Assembly (NCBI GenBank): GCA_019636385.1
Contig: JAHBXT010000004.1
Location: forward strand, 1-64,000
Source of the DNA: Pirellulaceae bacterium
GTDB lineage: Bacteria > Planctomycetota > Planctomycetia > Pirellulales > Pirellulaceae
Direction: 5' to 3'
DNA: 64,000 nt
A model generated the notes under the pieces. The model had not been told where the DNA came from. It ran no database searches and saw only the letters and a list, made by a program, of their open reading frames with translations. Below, piece by piece: positions 27,101-39,100 of this stretch (its first letter is position 1; the number at the start of each line of letters is the position of its first letter). The translations under genes and the position numbers were made by a program.

Positions 27101-30100
27101 ATACCGATCAACGGCCACGCTGGACAAAGCTCCCACTGCGTCGATATCGGCACCTACGGAATTGCCAGACTGCGTTCCTTGACCGGCAATGTCGGTCAAA
27201 CGCACGAAAGCCAGTCGGCTGTTGCGGTTGAACCCAAAGGCGTCGATATCCAATGCGGGTACCGCAGCCGACGCACGTCCCACGGCAGTCCAAGCTAGGC
27301 CATCAGCGCTAACTTCCACTAGCACCTCTTCAGAATCGCCCACTTCAAACACGACCAAGTCGGGATCGGCGTTGCCTGAGCCAGTCAGCAAGTTATCTGC
27401 AAACTGCAGTACCAATTGACCACCACGCCCCAGGCTGACCGCTGATCCGCCCGGTGCCGGTTCACCATTGTTCGCCGCGCTGGGAGGTCCCAACGCAACG
27501 TTGGGATCGTCCAGCCCTGCGATCGGGCCGGGCCCACCACCGATGAGCGGCGAATAGCGCACAACGGCGTCGGCGAAGGCCAGATTTCCAATGTCAAACA
27601 CGAATCCACTGTGGATCGTCGGCACAAACTCAGCAACCGCGCTGAGGGAGCCGCCCAGGATCGTATTGTTGACCAGCCGCACAAACGGTACCGAAGCCGG
27701 TGGCAAATTGGCTCCGCCAGCATCGCCGACGACGCTGATGCCGCCACTGCGATTAAACAAGAACTCGCTATTCATAATCACCGCACCCGGAACCAACTGC
27801 TCATCGTTGATCGTGACGGTGTTGCGCGGCGTGCCAGTGATCGGAGCATTGGTAATCGGGTCGCGCAGCGAGCTGGTGACCAACGCTCCAAACTCCAGCG
27901 AATTTGAAACTCGGGCAGATTCGATGACGATCTGGCCTTGTGGTCTTTCGCGATTGGCTCCGCCGCGACCTCGAGAAATGATCAGTTCGCCCAACGAATC
28001 AGGGATTTGCAGGACCGCTTGGCCGATCATTACCACGGTGTCGCTGGTCGCACCCATGCGATCGTTGTTCAACAGGTTTGCACTGACATCAGCCAGGAAA
28101 GACTGGATACCGGTACCGTTGACAAGATCGCGGAATCGGGCGGCAATCGTCTGAGCTGACTCGGCTGTCACAGATCCCGTCAGTTGATTGACCACGGCCG
28201 TATTGAAAGGAAACGCAACCCGGCCTGGCTGGACATTCAGGGAATCATTGACATCATCCAGCTCAAAGGTAACCACGCGCGTTCCGTCGCTGACAGTGAA
28301 TGTCGTACCAGCGATCAGCGCTGCAGCGTCATTGAACTTGATCGCCACTCCTGGACTCAACAAACTGTCGATGGCCTTGGAATCAACGTATCGGATCGTG
28401 GTTTCCAATCCGGGCAATCTGGGCACACCATACTCGTCACCGCCGCGAACCTCCAGTTGATAAGGTCCGGTATAGATGTGTTCGATACCACGCGTGTCGC
28501 GCCGTGGATTGGTAACACCGTACTGTGGATCCACGATGAAGTCGGTGCTGCCTACGATCGGACCAAGCACCATTTCACCGCGACCTGCCAAGCCGATGAT
28601 AAAATCGTCCACGAGTACGCCTTCATGGGCGTTGTTTCGACCCTGCAATGAACCGGGGAAAAAGCGATCGGTGGTGCCGTCGAACCTCGTACCCGCATTG
28701 AAGGCACTGAATGCATCTCCGACAAACGTTGTGTTGGCCCCGAAGGGACCGGGATCAAAAGAAAACGACGATGGTTCGGGCTGCAAAGTGACTGGATTGA
28801 AAGAATCGTATTGCACTAGACCGGTCACCGACAGAGTATCACCACCGCGAATCGGGTAGGCCGTCGTAGCCCCGCCGGCAAAGTGGTCCGCCAAAGCTCG
28901 TTGGAGCGCGACGGCCACTTGGGCTGCATTCATGTCAGCAGTAATTCGCACGGGCACTCCGCCACTGCCTAAGGCGCCTTGAGTCGCAATGGCTGCACCA
29001 GGCGCAACTTGTACCGTACTGGCACCTTCCAATTGCAACCGACTGCCAGCGACAACCGGAGACAGCATTCTCTGAATACCGATCTGCAGGACATAGTCAC
29101 CGGTCGAGCTGCCCGTTGCAGCGGTACCGGCCACGGTTGCACCGTAGTTCGAGTTGCCTGCGGAACTAACGCCAATGAAGTATGTTCCATCGGCTGGAGC
29201 CGTGAAACTCAGTAGACTATTTGTCGTTCCTGGAGCGTTATCGTTCTGTACTAATGAGCCATCCGTCCGACGCAATGGTTGCCCCTGCCCGTCGAAAACT
29301 CGCAGAAATGTGTCAAGTGAACTGCCTGGAGTTGCCTGAGCTTGCACAATGACCGTGGCGCCGCGGTGGGCGAAAACACGCACCATATCCACATCCATGG
29401 CCGCGTTGCTGAGCGCTGCATTATCGCCAATGCGCCCAGTACCGCTGATCAGCATCGAGCTACCGTCGGCTCCGCTGGCCTGAGCCTTAGTGATGATGTC
29501 GTTCTGCTCTGACGTAAATGACAATCCACTGATCACGCTACCCGAGGCGGGGCGTGTCAGGATGGCTTGCTGCAAAGCGGTTGCCAGTTGCTCAGCGCTC
29601 ATCGCTGGGCTATAGACTACCGCCACATCCGGCGCAGACACGGGAGCACCTGTGGTGAAGACGAAGCGAGTCCCGTCGATCGTTACCGCGTCACCCTGGC
29701 GTACCGCGCTGCCCGACGGCAAAATTAGCGACACACCCATTTCGATTTCGAACCGCTGACCATTCAAAAGTAACGCCTGTCCGTCGGACAACCGGTTGGC
29801 ACCGACCGTGCGAATTTCCGGTCCCTTGCCACCGCGCAATCCATATCCAAAACCGCCAGCCGATGCAAACTCGATCCGGATCTTGACGTTGTCCTGTCCA
29901 GCGAACAAATGCAGTGGAATGCGCGCTTGCCGCCACTGGCCAGTGTTGTCGAACAGCCGTTGAACTTCATCGTTACCCGAAACCGACAAGTCCAGCTCAT
30001 CATCGAAATTGCGGTTATTGCGAATGCTATGCGCAGGGTCGTTATTGGTCGCCGTCAGAATCCATCGGCCATCTTCGCCAGCGACATATACACGGAACGA

Positions 30101-33100
30101 ATCCCGCATGTAGTCGTTGGCATCGCTGCCCAGTGGCAAATCGGAGGCGGCGCCTTCCGAAGCAAAGAAATAGTTGAAATAGAGCGTCGGCTGGTCACCT
30201 GCGCTGACTCCTCGAAGGTTGAACGGCAGACTCTCCAGAGCACCCGCTGCACCACCGGGAAAGTTATAAGTCAAATGGTTGGGACTGCCGGTATTTTCCA
30301 AGCCAAAGTAGAAACTGCTGCCGCCCGTTTCGGCGATTCGGGAATTATTGCTGGTCTGCTCCAAACCATGACCAGGATCATCAGCACGCCGCCCTGTAGT
30401 GTGCCACAAGTTGGTGTTGAGTGTCGAGAATGTCAAGCCGGTAGCACTGGTCAGGCCAGTCGAGATTCTGGTAGCTCCATTGGCGAAGACGCGCTGAGGA
30501 ACTCCATTGGTATCGAACGCATGGACGTTCCCCGATGTGTCCAACCCGAACAGTATCTGCGTCAGTTGTCCGCCACTCACGTTGGCCGGGCCAGCCACCA
30601 GTGACGAGAACTGAATGCCTGTCAGCGCGTAGGAACTATTCACATACGTGCCGACGTTACCGGTGCGCGGTATCGATGGATTATCCACAAAGAATAGACC
30701 ACCGGTGTCACTGACCGCGTACATCCGGTTGCCGATCATAGCCGCCCCGGTAATGATACCTCCCGGAGCCACACCCCGAGCATGCAGTGGTCCTGCACTC
30801 AATACTAATGCTCCCACCAATTGCAGAGTATCACCGCTGGTGGTTGCGCTCAAACCGGGAATACCGGACTGGTTAATGGCAACTGCCAGACGCTGAGCAA
30901 CCGTTTGAGCCGTGTCCGACGCCAACACATTGACCGAAATATTCCCGCCAGCCACGTTCCCACTGCTACCAAAATCAACGAACACTCCATCCTGAACTAG
31001 TTGCGTAAATGCGCCCGTGGTAGCCCCACTAAAATTCATCCTGCCGGCGTGGAAACTCACCGTGATATTGCTGGGCATGGCTGCGGCGATTGCATCTACG
31101 AATTGTTGCAGCGATGCGCCGGGCGCTAATCGAATTCCCACAGCACCCGGCGTCACCGAGGGTCCGCCGAGACTTAGGTCAAATTCATAAGTCACACCGT
31201 CCAGAATGAACTGTCTGCCATCGGCTACAGAGATGCCCTGAGCCGGGTTGTAACGCACTTCGACTTCTGGACCAAAATTGAACTCAAATCGCGTGACGAA
31301 GTTTGTGCTGTCGATCAGGCTGACCACGTTTCCATCTCGGATGATGCGATCTGGAGACGAACCGGCACTACCGGCGGTTGTGGCTCTGCCGACCAACTGC
31401 GAGGCGCGAGTGACAGCATTCCCCGCGAGGTCGCGTGTAAAGGTGTCGATGTAGCCACGCTCAACAACGCTGCTGCCAACGCCTACACCGCGGGCATTGC
31501 CCTCGCGACGGAAGCCAGGGTCATTGTCAAAGCTGATCGCTTGACCATCGTTAGGATTGATTTCAAAAATCACGTTCGTGAATCGAGTCACACCAGGCCG
31601 CGTCTGACCCAGTGGCGGATCACTATCGGTGATAAACCGCGGGGACGAGTAGCTTGGCTCGACACCTGCGGGCGTCGGCCGACTGGCCACGATGAAGCCT
31701 CGCTCCCGATCTCCCAAGCGGCCAAAGGTCAGCGCTTCTGGATTCCAGCCGTCATTGCTGTCGATGACGGCATCCAAAGCTTGATTGAGACTAAACGTGT
31801 CCAGTGTGGCATCAGCGGATGACACCTCTTCGGTGATGGGATTGACCGTGAAGTAGTTCAAAAAGGTATCGCGATCGCCATTCTGAGTGACGACGGCAGT
31901 CCGCGGCCGATCAAAGGCCTGCATCTGGCCGTTGACGCGCATAGTTAAGTCCTGAATGTCACCCGCGACTCGTCCAAACTGATTACGAACCTCGCCGGTG
32001 AATGGATTAACCAAATAGACATTCGTTAACTCTACGCCATTGGATCGTCCCACATTCTGCGTCACATACATCACCATGTCTGACAGATCGAAGGGCACGA
32101 CAGACTGGATGGGATCAAACAACACATCCATCACAGGCGGTAGTCCGGTCGAACCAATGCTAAAGTTGACATGGTCCTCGGCAATAAGCTGGAGACTGTC
32201 GATGGGTTGCAGTCGCACCCTGCTGAAGGGACTGTTGGGATCGGTGTACTGGGACATCACCGCCGGCACCATCCGCAGATTGGTCACGGCTACGTAGTAA
32301 GTACCGACCGGAAGTTCGTAGGCCCCGACCAGCGGATCGAGATTCCCGAAGGAACCGCGTGACAAATCGGAGTGATTCTGTCCAGCCACAGCCGACGCTT
32401 GGTCATCGACGTGCCCGCTGCTCAGGCCACTCAAAATCAGGGTGCCTGCTGCGTTAAACAAGTAAATCGAGGTATCCGGGCGCCCGATACCATCGGCATA
32501 GTCCACGTCAAAAATCGTGGCAAAATACTCGCGCAGGCCAGAGGGAGTGATCCGTTGATACTGCAGATCAAACCGATACCAGTCCACGTCGTTCAAATTG
32601 TCCAGCGCACCAGAAACGCTCAGTGCCTGTCGATTGGTAGCCAGCAGATTGCCGATGGGCTGCGCGTTTGCAAATGTATCGTTGCGGGGGCCGGTTAAGC
32701 TGCGTTCGATTTCACCAATCTCGCCCAGCAGCGGTGAATTACTGGGAACGCCACGCAGGTGCAGGCCGTTGGTCGCATAGCGAATGTCGGCATAGCTGAC
32801 ACCCGAGCCGGGTACTTCATCGTCCTGGCCGAGGCGAATTTGCAATAGGTAACTACCCGTAGTCAGCCCCCGTCCGACCGATGCAGATGTCAGCAGATCG
32901 CTGATCGGATCGCCATCGCGCAGGCTGCTGCTGCGCACGCGCACATGGTACAGATTCGTGCCGCCTGGATTGCCCGGCAGGACAACGCGCATCCCTGCAT
33001 CTCGTGGATTGGTGCTATTCAAATCCTTGGGAGCGCCTTGAGCAGACGCGTAATAGAACTCGGGCATGCTCTTGCGCAGCGGATTGACACTGAACTGTGG

Positions 33101-36100
33101 CATGTCGGCCGCGCGGAACAACAGCGACGGATCGGCCTCTTCGGCTAGCGAGTTCATGGACAGGGCCAGCGTGCGCCCATCGGCACTGACGAGTTCGACG
33201 ACCGTATCCAAGGAGTTATCCGTACGGTCAATATCCAGCCAGACTTCAGAACCGGCATCCGCCAAAAAGCTGTAGACATCGACATCGCCTGGGTGAGCGA
33301 TGTTGCCCAATACATGAAAGCCCAGTCTACGATTCTCGTCATCGCTCTTCTCGCGACGAGCAATGCCTCCTAGATACTGGGCCGAAAACGTGGTGTTATT
33401 CGTCCCGGAAATGCGTGAACCGCTGGATTCGTTCTCGACAACCACCGCTAGGTTACGGTCGTTGCTGTAGGTGTCCAGCAAAATACCGCGCCAATCACCG
33501 GCCGATGCTGACGAGCTGGGGTTGCGCGGGATCAATTCCAGGAAAGAGGTCACTACCGAACGATTGGCTGTGGCTTGGACGTCCCACGCGAATGCCGAGG
33601 TCACGTCGGCCAATCCGTAGACCTGCCCCAGTTGTGCGTCAATAAACGGAACTAAATTGGCGGTGTTGATGTTACCTGCAAGGCTGTAGGAAGCACCAGT
33701 CCCCACGATGGCCGTCTGCAAATTATTAAAGCGATCGGCCGCCCATCCCACGTAATTTGCATTTTCCAATTGCCCTGGAGTCGTGGAGTAAACTCCACCG
33801 TGGCTGAAGCCAACTCGCTCCGGACCATCCAAGGTAAACACTCGAAAATCGGCCTCTCCCGGTGTCCCTGTGACGTACAGTAAATCGTCGGAAATGCCCT
33901 CGACATCTTCATCCAGATAGTTGATCACCCGCACGCTGCCCAGCGCTCCCGTACTGGTCAGAATGATTCGATTATTCAGCCGCGCAATACCGTTATCCAT
34001 CCAAGTCTCGACTCGCCAATTGATTAATCCGTTGGCACCTGTCAAGTTGCCTTCGCTGATCACAAAGTCAGGGGAAATCAGCGTGGGAGGCGTCGTGATG
34101 GTGGTTGAAGCCAGATCAATCGCTTGGCCATTAGCACCCACATCTATAAAATTTGTGTGTGCAAACAGCACGTTACTGTTGATCAACAACCGCGAGTTGC
34201 CAAGGGCCGTGATGCCACCGCTGCCCGCGAAGTTGGACCTGCCACCCGGACCAACGTCAAATCCGAAATAGCCCGGCGTGTTGCGGTCCACATCGTTATC
34301 GATCAATAATCCATTGTTGACTTCTGGTCCGGTGGGCAATCTAGCGCCAACCGCTTGGGTTACCGGCACCGTGTGGCGCTGCGGCGCACCGCTGGGCGTA
34401 AAACCAGCTCCGACCGTGCTGTCGTCCAAGCTGGTCAGAACGACCGGGTAGTTGGGCAAGCCCACGATCTGCACCGAGCCACCAATTCGTCGGGCGTTGT
34501 CGATCGGCAAGCCAGTGGCCGTCAGCCCGGCCTGCTCACCCTTAAATTTGACCACTAGGCTCTGGCCATGCCGACTGGTTAGCCGCAGTCCGCTGTAGTG
34601 GTTGTGATCCGAAGCGATGATCTCATCCAATACCACATGTACGATGTCCGTGTCGTCCCAGATACCTTCGGTAGTCATCACTCCACCGCGAATTACCATG
34701 CCGTTGATGGCGTTGTCAGCCAATCGATTGCCAGTGACCAGCGGACCGTAATTGCCGGTGGATTCAACGCGGCTCAAAAGTCCACGACTGCGCCCCGAAT
34801 CTACCACTGTTTGGTAATTGAGTGCATTCACGTTAGCGCTAATCGCCGGCCCTAAGTTGCTGTGAATGATGTTTTGAGCAATGATCGGTTGTGCGCCGCG
34901 AATGAAGACCGTGGCGGGCGAATTCCAGCCACGCCCCGATCGCAGAGGATCATTGCTGGCCGTCGCTCCATTGGCGTTATTTTCTAGACGGCTGTTGGTG
35001 AGTCGCAAATCGCCCTGATGCACCTCAACCGCAGCGAAATCGCTGAACCCCCCTTCGACGCGAGTTGCCCCACCGCCGTAAGCGACCACCGTGTAGTCCA
35101 GACTCGTCTTGGAGCCTTGGCCGACGTAGATGCCGCCCCAGTCACCAGATACGACCGGCGTGGATCGACTGCCGGTATTGAACGTACCACCGGCACCGTA
35201 ACGATGATCCATCAAAGCAGTGAACACTACCGGAAGTCCGTCGCGACCTTCGGCAATCAATTGCCCACCCCATGCGGCGTCGATACGGGAACCTTGCAGC
35301 TTGACGATCGTTCCCGGATCGACTGCCAGTCGAGCATCTGGCCGAGTACGGAAGCGCTCCAGATCGTCGGCCAGTTCAAGGCCCAGATCGGTACCGGTGT
35401 CGATAAAGCTGCTGGGACCGCTACTCAAATGGCTAAAATCAGCAACCAAGACATAAGGACCTTGGCCGTCAGCCGAACTACGGTAGATGCGATTGTAACC
35501 GGTCGGCAGATTGGTCAACGAAACCGAGCCCAACGTGAAAACCGGAATCAACGTGTTAGACGGGAACACCGATGAAGTCGGCTCCGATGGTGCCCCCTCC
35601 ACTCCGCCGACCACGCGCGTGACTCGATAGTTGTATAATCCGGGCAACAAATTACCGGTCGAAATCCACTGTGGTGCTACACTAAATATTGACGGAGCTT
35701 CGTTAATCAACACGGCTCCACCGGGAGTGCCTGCGATGACCAGATTCTCGGGCACAAAGTGGACGATGTCCGTATCGTCAAATCGACCGGGGATCGTCAT
35801 CGTTTCCAATTGCGTGCTGGTGTTGGTGCGTACGCGAACTTGCAGGCCGTTGATCGAGTTGTTGACCAGTTGATTGTAGTGGATGGCTGGTCCGACTCGA
35901 TCGTAGTCCACACTGAAGGTACCACCGCTGCCATGTTGCTCGGCTGGCGATTGGAAATTGTTTTCTCGAAAACTGTTCGGTGTAGCGCTCATAGCCGCAT
36001 CGGCGCTATGCGTTATTCGCGAATTGCCAATCGTTGGCCGCGCATCGATCATTTGGATCGGCGTGATAACCTGCGATACTCCGTCAACGACAACTTGGCC

Positions 36101-39100
36101 GCCACCATAGCGCACATCTGCGTGCGCCACCCAGTTCAAGAATTGCCCTTGAGCTTCATTATTGACCCGCGCCGGATCGGAGCTGTCCACCCGGTGCCTG
36201 AAGTCGATGCCGCCCCAATCGCCTGCATTGGCAGCTGAACCAACGACTAGGGTGTTAGCGTTCTTACCGATTAATGGATCGCTGGCGCTGGTAAAATAGA
36301 CGCTGCCAATGACCGGTTGACCGCTGGCGTCACGCACCAGCCCCCCAGCTTGATTGACCAGCTTGGGGGTGCCCAGCACCAACAAACTACCACCGCTGCG
36401 GTCCACGTTCGTCGAACTGCTGCCAATACCGACTCGTGAACGCCGCATCTTCAGAACCGCCGCCGCGTCGATCATGACCGTTACGCCGCGCGGCACATCA
36501 AATGTGGCGCCGTCGGGCAGCGGGCGTCCCAAGCTATCGAAGCCGATTTCGTAGGCCAAGTTATCGGCTAATGTCGCCAGCGACCCATCAGCTCCGGCAT
36601 TGCCAACGATTCGCACTACGTCACCCGGCTGAGCTGCCGTAAGTGCTTCATGAATATTTCGATAAGGTGCTGCCAGCGTGCCACTACCGCCGACTGGTGC
36701 GACTTTGTCGACAAATTTAGTATTGGCTGGCCCGGCTGGTCGGAACCAGAAGTTGAATACGCCGCCCGCTTCGCCGCTTGAATCACCGTCAATGGGCAGG
36801 CCTGTACTGTCGCGCAGCACGCTCTGCGCCGGTGGACGAAAATCCATTCTCAGTTGGTAGGAACCTTGACTGCGCCCGCCTAGGCCCGAATCGGCAATCG
36901 TCGGATCGTATGTATTGTTGCCGCTGGCGCTGACACCAACAATGTAGTTGCCTTGCTGCAAATCCAACTGGACGAACGAGTCCGAGCTGTAGTAATCATC
37001 ATTGGCCGCTATTTCTACCCAGCCACCTTGTGCATTCTGCTGGTACAATCGAATCGTGGTATCCAGCAAACTAGCCTGTGACATGCGCTCGGCGAATGTC
37101 TCGATGGTAATGCGGCCGGCCACCGGCAAGCGGAACTGATATAGGTCGATATCCTTGCTATCGGGACGATACAGATATTGGCCATGCACGATGTCTACAT
37201 CGCCCGGTAAGACGATGTCGGAACCGACGCCGGGTACTAAAGCTGAGTTGAAGGCTTGCACGGTGAAGCCGTGAACTTCATCCGCTAACCCCAGTCCCAT
37301 TAGCCGACCGACGGCCTGCATGGCGGCTCGTTGAAATGGACCGCCGACTTCGTTTAGCGTTGCGTTGCTGAAATCTTGGATGTCCAGCACCGCCGCTAAT
37401 TGTCCATTTTGCAGATAGCCAGCCTCATAGTAGGTGCCACCGACTGCATTCACCTCGACCACGCCGGGCTGCCCGCTGCCCGCGACATCCTCGAACGGTC
37501 GAACCGCGCGATGATCGCCCACGGCAACTGTGAATCCACGATTGGTGCTCTCGACAAAGCGCACACCTAAATAGCGCTCGTACAACGACATCACCTCGCG
37601 CACGCGCAGCCGCTGCTGTTCGGTAATGGCATTGGATAGATTGGTGGTTCCCAAACGCCCTAGGAGACTTTGGAAGTTGTAGTAGACAACGCTGGTGCCA
37701 TCGACGTTATCAGCGATAAGGCGCAGGTTGTCTTGAAAACGATTGTAGCGGCCTCCCGGTTCGTCGCTGCCGCCTGGAAAATCCAGCAGCAATGGAGTTT
37801 GATTCTTGATTTCGGCGTCGATTAATATGGCTTGCGAGCCGCCATTGCCGGGTGTCCAGGTGCTACCAAGGTTCATCGCAGTGCCAAAGGTATCGCCTGG
37901 ATTGACCGCCAAAGCATTCACGGCCACGGGAGGTAACGGTGCGGATTCATTGGTGCCCACTCGCAAACGCAGGTCAACCGCCGGCAATATCACGCCAGTG
38001 ACTGGGTGCCGTAGCTCGTCTAAATTGCGGTCATAGATCAAACTGACTCGCCCCGCTTCCGGAAAATAGCGAATCGCCGCTGGTTTGAAAGGTGGCTGAT
38101 CGTCTCGCGTGTCCAGTGTGTCATTGGTGTGAATCAGTTGGTAGAAATTGGGGTCCAGTACGGACGCAGCCAGCGTGCTACCGGACTTGAGCACAATCGC
38201 GTCAGCGCTTTGCAGGAAGAAAGGAACACGGGTCTGCTGCAGGGTTGCCAGAGGTGTCCCATTGACCGTAGCGATGGCACTCAAATCAATCAGCGCATCG
38301 TCGTTGAAATACAGGTCGATCTGATTGCGGTTTTGAACTAGTTGTCCGCTGGAATTGCGAAAGACCGGCTGAGGGACGACCGATTCAATTCTGGCCCCCA
38401 AATTCAAGCCGAAGACAATGGTTCGCGAGACGCCATCGTTGAATACCTGGCCGTCCACGTTTCGCAGAGCGCGCGTGCCTCGACCCAGGATATCAATGCG
38501 GTATTGACTTTGCGGTAGCCGTTCGGCAAACCGCAGCACAACTTCGCGGTCGGTATCGCCCAAGCCCACGTAACCTGGTTGAATCTCAACCTCGCTGACG
38601 CCACCCAATACGATGGGCGAGTATGTTGTCGGCTGCCCACCGATGCGTATCGCCCCAGCACCGCTGACCAACCGAGCTTCGATCAGTGTCGAGGATAGGG
38701 AATCGCTGGAGTTAATGGCGTCGACAAATTCTTGGATGGTCGTCGGGAAACGACTGTGGCTGTTGACTTCGACATTGATGGTCTTGCCCGAGACCGTCAC
38801 GATGGGGTTGGCTGCTCCGCCACGATCTCGTGAGGTAACATGGATGCGAATGCCGACTCCCGCATTTCCCGGCTCGCGGGCCACGAAATCCACGGAAACG
38901 GTATTGCCGAGCCCAAAATCGGTGGCAGCCTTGCCAGCACCCGCACCTGCCAACACAAAATCGCGACTCGTGTCGGCGGTCGGCGAAATCGCGATGGTGT
39001 CTGAACCACGCAATCGCAGTGCGTACACTAAAGGACTGGCTGCGGTGACTGCGCCGTCATAACTAAATGCTTGCAGCAAGTCTTGTACTCGCGTTTGCAA

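Noticed and set aside
29909..30604. 231-codon plus-strand frame opposite the giant gene
   Set aside because: Antisense shadow of beta-rich repeats; no motif, signal peptide or start signal.
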